64,000 bases of DNA from Thozetella sp. PMI_491 (taxonomy: Eukaryota > Ascomycota > Sordariomycetes > Chaetosphaeriales > Chaetosphaeriaceae). The translations under genes and the position numbers were made by a program. The stretch covers positions 833,311 to 897,310 of the forward strand of contig MU270026.1 of assembly GCA_021432635.1 (NCBI GenBank), written 5' to 3'. The notes under the pieces are model-generated. The model was not told the DNA's origin. It was given only the letters and a program-made list of their open reading frames with translations, and ran no database searches. Positions 35,687-47,585 of this stretch are shown piece after piece (the first letter of the stretch is position 1; every line of letters begins with the position of its first letter).

Positions 35687-36646
35687 TATCGCAGCGAATG
35701 CATCTTCGCGATGGTGAAGTCCCAACCAATGCAGCAGTCTTTGGCACCTAGTGGGCGGAAGTAGGGGCCCGGGCGGCTGTCAAGAGTTTACACCGTCCCA
35801 GTTGCGCGGTCAAATTGATAGCAGGCCAAGATGTTAGGGCCAATCTTCGTTGGCACCAGAAATTTGCGAATACGAAAAGACGAAGTAGAAGATGAGTAGG
35901 GTGTCCGGCGGCGACAATTTTCCTAGCAGCTTTCTTAAATCCTCCTGCTTTTGCGGGGACATGCTAGTACGCCTCACTGGCGTTACCCCAAGACCATCTA
36001 CCTATTGCTTAATGCGGGGGAGACCTGTGCCGAGATGCTGTCCCGCACACCAGCTAGGATTATTGCCCAGCTACTGTGGTTAGCCTTTCCGCGACTCCCC
36101 TAGCGTGACGGCGCTGGTGTCGGGGAGTAGCGGAGAGTGGCCATAAGCACTTCTCCGCATTTAAAGTGGAGAATCCCCATATGGCCCTCCCCCTATTCTG
36201 GCAGTGTCCGTCTCTATGGTCCCATAACACTAAATTACCTTTGTACATCGCGTCGGGGGGTGTCGGATGGGTGGGATTACCAACGCCCCCAGCCCTCTCC
36301 ACGTCAATGGCAGAGCCCAGGTCTCGACCGCCAAACCGCACCCTGGTCAAGGATGCGCCTCCGCAATCCCCAGACTTCTCCACGCGAAGTTGCACGCCCG
36401 GAGGTCTGGGCCGCTGGAGCCCAGCAGATACCTCCGCAGACCCCATGGGACTAGGGTTACATGCATGACTCGGATGTGTTGACCGGTGCCACGAGCTCAG
36501 CGGTCGCTTTCAGGATAAAGAGATCTTCATGCCCCTCCCTCCCGACAGCTTGGGTCTCGCTGCCAGCCCTCGTTGGTCTTTGACGTATAGGCTCATCCCG
36601 ATCGTCCCGTACCATCAACTATTCATCTCTACTCCTGCCCTACACT

Positions 36647-38522
36647 ATGGGTTTCTTTGGCGGAAAGGGTGCCGAATTGGCCGTTGGGGCGGAGCTTGCT
36701 GCTGTATGTTCGGTCCTTCCTTCGCGACCGTCTTACAAACTTGTCGGCCTATTTCGACTAATATCAAACTCTCATTAGGTCCTGCCATCCTCTCCCAAGC
36801 CGTGGTACAAAACTCGTCGCATCCTCCACCTCAACCTCATCCTGCTCGTGCCGCTGCTCTCGTCCGCTTCCATCGGCTATGATGGTACGCCATCTTTTCC
36901 TAAAGCCCTTTTCGAGTTCGCATGATTCATTGATGTTTAGGTTCCATGATGAATGGGTTGCAAATCCTTACCCAGTGGAAGTCGTTTTTCAGCAACCCTG
37001 AAGGTGCCATCCTAGGGCTCATGAACGCTGTCTATCCTCTGGGAAAGGTGTTCGCCTTGTTGCTGGTTACCCCTCTCTCAGATAGATACGGCCGCAAGTT
37101 GCCCATGTTGATCGGCATGGTTGCTGCGGTTGCCTTCGCCATCATGCAGGGGATGGCTCAGAACCTAGCTACCTTCGTGACCGCTCGCGCTTTGCTTGGG
37201 TTTTTCACGTCCTTCATGAGCCAGCCGTCCCCTGTTATCATTACTGAGCTGGCTTACCCAACGCAGCGAGGAAAAGTCACCGCTCTTTACAATACCTTCT
37301 TTGTAAGTTCAAGAAATAGCAGTGACGCATTCATCTTGGCTTCTCCAGTCTCTTGGGGTTATTACCTACCAGGGCCCAAACTTGCTTAACTCTCGCACTC
37401 TATGGCTGTCAAATATCTAACCTGGAGTTTCTAGTACTTTGGCGCTATCTTAGCGGCTTGGTGCACATATGGCACATTCAAGATTCAGTCCACTTGGAGC
37501 TGGAGAATTCCTTCTCTGCTTCAAGGAGCGCTGCCCTTCATTCAGCTTCTGGGCTTGTATTTCCTGCCCGAGTCGCCTCGGTAAGACTGAAATCTCAGTG
37601 CCGGCCAGAAGACAACTACTAAGATCAGAAATACAGATATCTTGTGTCCCGAGGTCGTAAAGAAGAGGCCCGAAAGATCTTGGCCGACTTCCACGCAGGA
37701 GGCGACCTCAACTCCCCGCTCGTCGACTTCGAGATGGACGAGATCGAGCGGGCTGTCACTAGTGAGGCCGAGGTTCTGTCCTCGACTTCTTGGCTTGACT
37801 TGATCCGAACCCCAGCAAACCGAAAGCGAACACTTATCGCGGTCATCGTCGGGTGGTTCAGCCAGTGGAACGGAGTTGGCGTCGTCAGCTATTACCTCAC
37901 GCTTGTTCTCAATACTATCGGCATCACGGAGCCGAAGGACCAGACTCTCATCAATGGCCTCCTCCAGATCTTTAACTGGCTGATGGCTACATTCTGTGGC
38001 GCTATGATGGTGGATCGAATCGGTCGACGAACATTGTTCCTGCTCTCTACTGCTGGTATGCTTGCGAGCTATATTTGCTGGACGGGACTCACTTCGGCGT
38101 TCGTCACGTCTAAGGATTCGAATGTCGGCCGAGCAGTTGTCGCCTTCATCTTCATCTACTACTTCTTTTACGACATCGCGTGGACTCCTATGCTTCAGGC
38201 ATATCCTGTGGAGATCTACCCCTACACCTTGCGTGGACGCGGCCTGTCGATCACGCTCATCACGTCATTTGTTGGGCTAATTGTCGGGAACCAGGTCAAC
38301 CCCATCGCGATGCAGAGCATCGGGTGGAAGTACTACATTGTCTTCTGTTGCCTCTTGGCTTTCCTGCTTGTTCTCGTTTGGTTCTTGTTCCCGGAGACTA
38401 AGGGACACACCTTGGAAGAGATTCGGGAGGTCTTTGAGGGGAAGCTAGAGACTAGTAATGCCAAGCTAGAAGACACGGAAAAAGGAGAGGAGCACCCTAA
38501 GCGAGCTCATATCGAGCTTTGA
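36647..38522 (+). CDS. MFS sugar transporter
   Basis: Exons 36647-36703, 36779-36884, 36941-37302, 37435-37580 and 37637-38522 give 518 residues, a usual length for twelve-helix sugar porters. Signatures include GYDGSMMNGLQ after helix 1 (formed across a splice junction), the loop motif SDRYGRKLP, PESPRYLVSRGRKEEA in the central loop, DRIGRRTLFL in the second half, and FLFPETKGHTLEEIREVFEG at the end. The third intron is long for this window (132 bp) but is required to reach YFGAILAAWCTYGTFKIQS. The family takes up hexoses, disaccharides or related molecules across the plasma membrane by proton symport. The lactose/hexose-permease-like subgroup is likely, but the substrate is open. The C-terminal tail is acidic and cytosolic. 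Confidence 0.9.
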
Positions 38523-38981
38523 TCGACCAAGTCTACTTCTAGTCGCTCGGTGCAATAGCACTGCAAATCCCCAGCTACAGCTATAGGCTTCTATCAATAT
38601 GAAAAGATTTGTCTAGGATTTTTATTGAGTTCATAAACGGTCGGGATCTTTTTATAGCTGCCTTTTCTTTGTTGAGCTTGAATCCCGGGCATGTTGAGGT
38701 GACCTTGCGTCTACAACCAAAGACGTCCAGGGCGCAAAACAAACTTCGCCACATAAGCCGCCAATTAATGACCAGCCGCCCTGATACCTTATATTCTTTA
38801 CCTAAGGCATCGGGCGAGCTTTATCGACTAGCGCAGGAATTTGGTCACGTGGCCTTAGAAAAGCAATAATGGTATGATACGTACCGCCACAAGTTTCAGC
38901 CCCTTTCTCAGCCGGTCAGTTCCTCACCAGTGGAGCATCTCCCACTTCTCAAGTCGACATTGGTTATCTCAGCAAGTCCAG
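38523..38981. other. Intergenic, no supported gene
   Basis: 3' side of the sugar transporter and upstream side of the HET fragment. A short open frame at 38609-38869 has no recognisable features. Confidence 0.5.
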
Positions 38982-39884
38982 ATGCGCCTTATCAATGTCT
39001 CTAGCTTGGAGATCGAGAAGTACTTCGGTCATCAGATACCCGCATATGCAATTCTCTCGCACTGCTGGGGCGCAGAGGAGGTAACCCACCAAGAATGGAC
39101 GACTCAGAAAAGCCAGCCGGCGTCGGACCAGAAGCTTGGAGCTAGAAAGGTCATAGAGGCATGCAGCCGAGCTCGCATCGATGGCATCCAGTATCTCTGG
39201 TGTGATACTGTCTGTATTGACAAGTTGAGTTGCATGCTCTTTCTAAGCAACACGGGACTATTGCTGGACGCCAATCTCATCGCCACTGCCATAAAAGATT
39301 TGTGGCTAATCCAGCTACAGTGTGTCGTTACTACCGCCCGCCCGTACCCAGCCTCCGACCTGATAGATTTGATATGTATCGCGGTTCAGGCTTTCCATGC
39401 CAATGGGGACTACAACCTTGTCCGAATAGCCTTCCCTACACCAACCGCATTCTTCAGACTCCCGTACCGTACCAAGCATGGATGGGAGACGAGTGAAATG
39501 CCAAAGGAGTCGCAGCTTTTCACTCGAAGCACGGAAATGACTCGCCTTCTACTGGTTTCCGGTGACGAAGTCGGCACTGTTTCAATGCCCAAGATGTTTC
39601 CACTTTGGCTCCACGGGAAAGGCGAGACCTTTCTCCCTATCTTAGGACCGGGCCTCCGTCTCAGTCGGTCAAATCTCACGAATTGCACTTGCAGTCTGTT
39701 TAATGTGTTCACGCGTCCGGCCGGATGGCACCGATTCTGTAACCGCCATAGTGGAATAGCCGTCCAGACGGACCAGTCAAGGTATGAGTTGGTGTTCATG
39801 CATCCTATTCGGGATATGCGACCACGCGGTGCCTCTGTCGACACGCAGCCTCTACCGCTCATGACATTCACTTCGTTCGACTAG
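38982..39884 (+). pseudogene. HET-domain protein, N-terminal half only
   Basis: The frame opens with MRLINVSSLEIEKYFGHQIP and continues AYAILSHCWGAEEV, KVIEACSRARIDGIQYLWCD and TVCIDK. This is the classic first half of the heterokaryon-incompatibility (HET) domain, ending at about 39227. HET domains normally continue with the 'SSAELSEAINSM-W' helix and an 'RGWTLQEL' block. Neither RGWTLQEL nor later HET landmarks were found in any frame. Only a doubtful echo (IATAIKDLWLIQLQCVV) follows. The frame stays open for another 220 codons without a recognised domain, and a further open frame lies at 39906-40412. The reading favoured is a truncated or rearranged HET gene, though unrecognised splicing is possible. 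Confidence 0.5.
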
Positions 39885-41528
39885 AAGGAGGACCTTTCAC
39901 GCGGTTTGATGGTGTTCAGGCATATGAGAGGACTGTCACGCCGCCTCCTGGGATTCCTCATAACAATAAAGCGGCATTACACAAGCGAAATAACGGATAT
40001 CGAGATTGTTTGCGTTCGTGGCCTTACGCCAAGCGACTTGCCGGAGGACGAGGCCCAGAAACTGGACTTGGTCGAAAAACTAGCCGACCACTATGACCAC
40101 GAAACATCGTCGCAATCAGAATGTCGTCACGTACGGCTCACAGCACCGTTGAGCCATGTGGTTCTCCATTCGCATGATTTCGAGCCAAATGCAACCCCTA
40201 AACTCCGAGACATGTTCATAAAGAAGCTGCCGATGCAGCTATTGGCCAGAGCGAATGCTCTCACTGCCTCGAATACCCTTCCTGGGCTGTGTTCGGCTGA
40301 ACGAGAGGTGCAACATAATCTCATACCTCTGATGCTTGATTCTTACTTAGATTGTCAGCATGATACATGGTTTGGGAATGGACTTCTTTCTTTCTTGGCT
40401 GACCCACTATAAGGAAGAGACTGCTATATTTTATATCCGTTTCGTCATGTCTAGCCTGCTGGTAGCGTTTGTCCTTTCCCTCTTCATCCATATCACTGAT
40501 ATTATGGGGTTCTTTTGGCCTTCGCCCAACAGTTGACTACGCCAAATTTATCTAGACGTACTTAGGTCTTGGTCAGCCTTCAAGACAGCCGGAGTGAGTG
40601 CTAAAGGTCGTATAGCAGCTGGGGGTTGAATCTCTGGTGGCCCAGCCAGTTCATAGTAATTCCCACGCCATTCCACTAGTTTAGTTATATTTATATAGAT
40701 AACAACGGTAGTAATAGCGATCCCTGTTACTAAGTAGCCAATAGTATTATCGATTAGCAGCTAAATTATAGTCGCTATAGCTGTCTCCGCCAAATCAAAA
40801 TATAGATGAGTCAAGGGGGATGCGAAGTCTTGCTGCTTCTGAACACACAAATAATAGTCGTGGGCCATAATCACGACGAGTACCCTGGGGGGGTACAAGG
40901 TTCGGCCAGCTAGATTTAATGACAGAAGGTAACCTACTCCTCCCAGCGTCACATGAGATAGTTTATTAACTTAAGGTTGGAGATACAACTCGAAATTTCT
41001 CAATATGTGCAGAGCAGGTTCTCTGAGGCGGTCCTCGATTCGCCCCGGTCAAGTACTTTGACCTATCTACCTTCGGTAGGTAATTACTTTAGGTAAGGTT
41101 ATGACCATAGGTTGGTCCGTGGGTAACACCGGTAATAAATGTATTGGGACTTGTTTGTGGTTGAAGCTGGAGTGCAAGACGCACGACCCTTGACATTCCC
41201 GCCGATGGAATTCTTTTATTGGCGGGTTGCTAAGCTGGTCCGCTGGACCGTAGCATTGCGGAATTTCGTCGTAGAACGGCTAGTTCCGCTCGCCACATGC
41301 AGAAGCACTGTTATAATGACGCTACAGGACTTGCGTTGCTGACGTGGCAGGCTCTCGGCCACATTGATATTCTGCACACCTAAGCATGCGGGGTATAGCA
41401 TTGATTGAGGCTCAGTCATCCTCCCAGCAATCGACACTCTTGTTTCCACCTCCACCAGAAAAATCGACAACTCACAAGGAGACGGCGAGCCTTGGCAAAC
41501 ATCTCGTGCCGCCGTCCACGCCGCAGTG
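39885..41528. other. Intergenic or decayed sequence
   Basis: A 168-codon plus-strand frame at 39906-40412 has no recognised domain and may be the eroded 3' part of the HET gene. From about 40640 to 41100 the sequence is AT-rich and clearly non-coding. The final part is the NLR-3 promoter side. Confidence 0.4.
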
Positions 41529-44500
41529 ATGGATACTTCGGCGGAAGAGACGGCTCAAAAGGTGCTAGAAGCTGTCCAGGATGACGGGATCAAGACTGCA
41601 ATTGATGGGTTTGCCAAGCACTGGGAATCTGCTTTCTACTCCCTAGACGAGGCAGAACAAGAAAGCCTGCTAGCCAGCGGCAGTGCGATTGACAATATCC
41701 AAGGCGCTCTCAGAGAAGCGAAGAACGCCCAGAACCGCTGGACAGGCTCCAAGGTGTGCTACAGGATTGGCGACACGCAGCGCTACGTCTACGATGACTG
41801 GGGGAAGGTCGTGCGTGCTCTCACCGCTTGTCAGGGTGTCGTCAACCCTCTCATAGCCCTAGATCCCAGTGGCAAGGCGGCCCTTCCCTGGGCAGCCATC
41901 CAGCTCATCATCAATGTGGGGCCAAATTGCGCGAAAACAGCTCCTCGCGGCCGGCGGGCTAACTCGAGAAACAGGCTATTAAGAGGGGCCATGAAAAATA
42001 CGATGCCGCTAGTAACGGTATGGTAACCATCAGCGAGACCATAGAGTACTACAGCCACTTTGAACGATTCTACAAACGCGGGGACTTAGCTGTTGTCCAG
42101 AAGCTTAAGGAAGCTGTCGTCAACGTGTACAAGCACATCCTGAAGTTTTTGTGCCTGGCTCAGTACTACTTCTCCAACAAAGCGAGCGACAAACTCCGTT
42201 AGTCATGTTCATGGCCCTGTCTTGGCCCATCTTGACATACTATGTGCTGATAGGCAGGCAGGTTTGAGATTCAAAAATATCGGCATTAGTCCGTCTATGT
42301 TCTCAACACATATTGACAGCGTCGAGGTCGGGAAGCAGAAAGTCGACCAATGGGCAGCTCTTGCGATTAGAGAAAGTGAGTGTGCTTGTCAACACATGAC
42401 CGGCATCCTATCGACAGAGTCATAATTTGTTGACAACCTGGGTGATAAAGCCGAGTTCAAGGTAGATGAGTATGTGCAAAAGATAGAAAATCGTGAGTTG
42501 ATGCCCTTATATTCCGTCAAGCGTGGTAATATCTACTAACAACTACAGACCTTCGAACCCACGAGCACCGAGAACTGCTCGAGTGGCTGTCTCCGGTATC
42601 ATCCCTTAATGCACATGCTGCCAAAGCTCGTGAGCGCCGGCCGAATACGGGCCAATGGCTCCTTAATAGCAACGAATTTGAGAGATGGAGATTTATGACG
42701 ACGTCTTCGCTGTTTTTGCTCACTGGTAGCGGTTAGTGATCACCATTTTCCGTTGAATATAAGTGGGTATACTAACCATGCTGATTCTCGGCAATAGTTG
42801 GTACAGGAAAAAGTACTCTTGCGTAAGGTCCATTAAATTAGTGTGGAAAAGTCCAGCATGACTAAATCGTCGCTCTAGCTCCCTCGTCGTGGACGGCTTT
42901 CTCTGCAAACAGCCCGGCATTGTATCGTCGCCTATACTTTACTTCTACTGCAAGCCCGGCGACGATCCTGAGGATATTCTTCGAGATCTTTTGAAGCAAG
43001 TCATTGTGGCAAGCCCTGATGGCCAAGAGCGTCTGGGGTATAATCGCACTGGTGGAATCAAGCCCTCCGCGGAAGAGTGCCTGGCCATCATCTCGCATTT
43101 TATCAAGACCCAGAACTCTGTCACTATCGTTGTCGATTCTCTAGACAGTCGTGTGGGGCAGGGCCGTGAAGGTCTACGGTATCCGTACACCAAACTTTTC
43201 ACGGACCTTGCCGCGCTTACCGAGACGACATCGCCGGGAACCCTCAGACTCTTAATCACAAGTCAAGCACCGAACAACAGAATTGCTGCCATTTACAGTG
43301 GCCTAAAACAGTCTCGTAAGCACAAGCTGTCGACCGATATCGATCAACCTCGCCACGACCTACAGCTGGTAGTCAGTGCCGAAGTACGCTCGTGGAGCGA
43401 AGCTGAGTTCATGCCCAATGTCAGCCATGAAGACAGGCCAAAAGTGGAAAGGCTGAAGCAGTCCTTGATCAGACATATCACTGAGAAGGCTGGGAGAACG
43501 TAGGTTCTCTTCGAACAGCAGGTGTGATTACGTTTCGCTAATATCATCAGGTTCCTCTGGGCAGTTCATGCAGCGAGATGGATCCGCGACAGATATGATT
43601 TACAGAGGGTGAGCGACGTCCCTAGCTTGCAGAGCTTGAGTTGGCTGGATCCTCCCAAGACCCTGAAAGCGCTGTACGACGTTAACTTCGCCGCCATCCA
43701 CGCACCGAACAGCTCCGACAGCAGCAAGATGGCAGCTAGAGCTATGAAGCTGCTGTTCTGTAGCAGAAAGAGACTCTCCAGTAGCAGTCTTGTCGACGCC
43801 TTGATGGCAGCTAGCGAAAAGACAAGCCCCTCCTTCAGACTCAAAAGTGTGAGAGTAGACTACTCGAGGGAGGTTGGAGATATTGTGTCGGGCTGTCGTG
43901 GGTTCGTGGTATATGACGAGGAGCTCGACATCCTGAGTTTCCAAAACCCCTCCGTCGAGAAATACCTCGAGGAGAAGTGTGAAACGGAATCATACAAAAC
44001 CGAAGCGCATGCTGCTATGACAGAGTCCTGTCTAGTGCGTCTCCGCTATGCCGTCTCTAGGATAAATAGTATGGCACAGAAGGAGGTGCTGGATGTTGAC
44101 GACTCTAGTGACGAGGCTGAAGATGAATTCAACGAAGTCGAGTTCGACGAAAACGACGACGACTTCGATGAAGAAGAGGAGGAGGATGGAAACTCGGACA
44201 TTGGCAACGAGAGCAACGATGGCACCTCGGAGAGAGGTAGATCTCGAGAGCGTGAAAGATCTCAACCCCCGTCCAGTCCCAGAGGACTTCATTTTGCGCG
44301 TGTATCGGATCCCGGCCCCAGAGCAGTTAGCCTCCTAGATCCTTCCGGGATTTCAAAGACCAAGGTGGGGACAGAGGGGTTTAGCGCCTCACCCCCCCGT
44401 GCAGAGTGGTCGAGTTCCGGATCCAGGGAATCCAGTGTGCGCTCGCAAAGCGCTAGCTCCACGCGATCAATGCGGCACAACCGGATCGGCTCGGAACGGG

Positions 44501-47500
44501 GGTATCGTAAAAGGACGCGCGCCATAAGTTGGGGTACTTCCTCATCCGTGATGTCAATGTTGAGCGTCGACCACGTCAACTCGACCAACCGCAGTGACTT
44601 GAGGCAGCTCGACAAGGACGCCCCTCTCCAGTCGTTTGATGAGTATGCTATCATATACTGGCTCACTCACTACAGCCTGTGTGGCGAGCTCCAGGCCAAG
44701 AATGACGACTTGGTTGGAGGCATGCTGGTTGGGCAAGACGAGTGGAACCCCCGGGGTCGGTTCAATCTCTGGGTCCGTGGTGTTGAGATGCACCTGGGCG
44801 AGCGCCCCATCGGGTTCTACGGTGAGGCCGTGGAGACAGAGCTCGAGTATTGCATTGCCTTCCCACCAACTCCCTTTCGGGCTGCTTGCATCTACGGACT
44901 CAATGCGATTATCAGCAGGATTGCCGAAACAAGCGGCAAAAGGCCTGAAGACGACGAAGAATCCCGTCAAATAGGCAGACTCCTTTCGAGCCAGCAAGAC
45001 GTCGAAGGTATTCCCCAGTTCACGCCAGACTTTAAGGGCATGACGGAGCTGCACGCAGCGTGTAGATTTGGTCGCATCCATGTCGTCAAGCTCTTCAAAG
45101 AAAAACTCAAGTCGGACATAAGCCCGTTCATTTCTGTTGACAGGCGTGAAAGGTCGGCGCTCAACTATGCCGTGGAGAAAGCCAAGGACACCGCGATGGT
45201 GGACCTTCTAATGACGACAAAGGCGTCACGCTTCAGCAACCAAAGCAGCGTACTCATCGCGGCAATGAAACACCAGGACCCCAAATGCGGCGAAAGTCTT
45301 GTGAACAGCCTCCTCGGCAGGGATTACGAGTCCATCAGGGATCAAGTTTCACCCCTAACAAAGAAGCTAATCATCACGGCAATAACATGTCCATTTGCAA
45401 ATCTCAAGCTCGTCAGGGCTATATGGCATTCCAGTAAGCGACCTGATAAATTTCCCGAAATTCTCGTAGAAGCGGCAGCGAGTCGAAATAACCTAATTCG
45501 AGCCGAGCAGTCGGACCGCCAGAAGATATGGGAGTGGCTGATGAGGATGTTCTGGGACCTGAAGCTATCAAGTCGAAGGCGAGTTTTCAGATTGCAACAA
45601 ATATTGATCGCTACCATCGAGGCTGGAGATACGGAGCTGGTGAAAATAATTCTCGACCTGAAACGCGTACGGGTCTTGTACGGCCGGGTCTTAACTCCTG
45701 ACGTGCTTGAGGTGGCGGCGATGAACACACATCGACCCGAGGAGCTGGTAACCCCCTTGATTACAGCGTACAAGAAAATACCATTCAACTACTCGGGCTT
45801 GAAAGAGGCCATGGAAAACCCGGCAGCTGACGTAGCACTCATCCGGACGCTTAGGCACCAGATTGAGGGCACTGATGAGGATTCCACGCGGCCGGATTCG
45901 CCGGGACTTGACGAATTCCCAGATCTCCTAGTTGTGGAAGAGAAAACGCTAATAGCGTTGGCGGTTAATCGCAAACATGGAGCCGATATGCTGCAATACG
46001 TTTTATCAGAAGCTCTGCCCCTCGATCGTCCGAGACTTTCCCAGGCGCCTAACCTGTCCGTCGTCGAGACAGCTGTCGCACATGGCAATGTGGAGATACT
46101 CATGGTACTTCTTGATACTCTCAACCTCGAGCTATCGGAGGCACAGATGTTCCATGAGATAGTCTCTGATAAGTGGGGCCGCGATATCTTCCTCAAGCGC
46201 CGTCTAGAACAACCGCAAAACAGCTCTTCGGCAAGCCCACTTCAACCAGTGGGATTCAATAGGCCCGAGGATCAGTGGGATAGCACCGTTGAACAGTGTG
46301 TTCGGCTTTTGGTTGAGCATTCTAGCAACACGGAGCTATGGTTCTCGCAATCCATGGCCGAAAAGGCAGCTTTGGTCCGAGGACGAAAACTGAGTTCGTG
46401 TCCCTATAAGTGACTGTACATTGGGAATTGCAAGAGCTGCCGTATGGGAGGCGTCCTTGGCCGCAAGAAATTCGCTAACCATCTCTTCTATTAGTGGAAT
46501 ACTTATTAGTAACATCTCGGGCTGGCAAGAGCAACGCCCCAATCAGCGTGTCTAAAGAAATCTTGCTGGCGGCGACGAAGAATACACTTTACGGGCACGA
46601 CCTGCTCCCATTGCTCGAAAAATACGCTTCGGATAAGGATCTCATCACAGATGACGACGTGGTGCGGTCAGCTGCGGCACATGGCAATCTTGGGACCGCC
46701 ACTTTCCTCCTCGGCAGTCGGCCGCCAACCTCAGGGCCTTATAGCCGAGAATTCATGCTCGCAGCGGCAGCCAATCCAGACGCGTCCGTAGTTGAGTTCC
46801 TCTTCCGCTACGTGAACCCAAGCCGCGTTGGACAAGATGAGCTCGCCGCCGCTGCGGCCAATTCGGACGCCGCATTCGAGTGCTTGCTCCGTCACACGCC
46901 TATGCCGAAATCAATAACCCCCCCGTCGGCTCTACAGCAAGCGCTACAACCATCAGCAGGCACGTCCTCTGTGGATACTAGCCCCAAAGACCAAGCCCAG
47001 AAAACCCTTACGCTCACTATTGCTCGCCATCTCCACCGGACCAAGAATTTGCGCGAGGCATGCGACCGCGGCCTGGCGACGATGCCAGAGACCTCGGATG
47101 ACACGCGGCAACTCATCGAGGCTGTAGTGCAGAACCCGGACGGCCTCGAGATGACTGCGTGGGTGCTACGGGGGCGGAAGATCGAAGTCACCACGGAGAT
47201 GCTCCGCCTCGCCGCAGGTAATCGTACCGTGGCGCCCGAGATGGTTAGGCTACTGCTCAACAAGTGCCGGGACTACGAGGTCCCGGATCTAATCCAGGCT
47301 ACGGTGCTGGTGGCTGCAGCGCGCAATGGAAGCGCGGCCCCCGACACGTTGAAAGTTTTGCTGATGGAGCTTGGCGAGACGATCTTCGATGAGCCTGAAA
47401 GCGTCCTTGTTAGAGATGCAGCAATAAACAACCACGTTGCAGGCTCTAAAGCTCTAAAAATCCTACAAACCTTCCAACGCAATTTCCCGAAGACATATAT

Positions 47501-47585
47501 GCGTTCTTATCTGGATGAATATACTGAGAAGAGTTCTCAGGTCTCTGGAAGTGACCTCGACCTGAGCGGTGGCGGTCACTTCTAA
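41529..47585 (+). CDS. NLR-3: large NACHT-type STAND protein with long C-terminal repeat region
   Basis: Proposed exons are 41529-41915, 41975-42197, 42262-42375, 42451-42492, 42549-42731, 42798-42822, 42879-43499, 43551-46393 and 46495-47585 (1,842 residues). The N-terminal helical domain (DPSGKAALPWAAIQLIIN, then YYSHFERFYKRG) is a known fungal STAND N-terminus. HRELLEWLSPVSS leads into the P-loop GSGVGTGKSTLA (Lys321), which is split over three exons including a 25-nt micro-exon. Walker B is VTIVVDSLD (about 411). FLWAVHAARWIRDRY is the usual post-NACHT landmark. After about 44090 there is an acidic and Arg/Ser-rich disordered linker, then many ankyrin-like repeats (TELHAACRFGRIHVVKLF is the clearest). 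The fourth exon is doubtful: a TAA at 42423-42425 forces an unusual acceptor. The gene could be active or recently disabled. Confidence 0.7.

Larger units (their letters stand above)
34147..36646. other. Long intergenic region
   Basis: Divergent space between the fucosidase and the sugar transporter. Holds a C-rich run near 35564-35574, a perfect short palindrome at 35666-35686, and a GC-rich patch at 36060-36480 that is open in several frames on both strands but shows no protein signature. The last 200 bp are pyrimidine-rich, as in many fungal promoters. Confidence 0.45.

Noticed and set aside
36060-36480. Several overlapping open frames on both strands
   Set aside because: The stretch is GC-rich and open in at least four frames at once, with Pro/Arg-rich translations; it is most likely promoter DNA of the sugar transporter.
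41041-41100. Small hairpin (CTACC-TTC-GGTAG) considered as an RNA element
   Set aside because: A five-base stem in AT-rich DNA is expected by chance and no conserved RNA features surround it.
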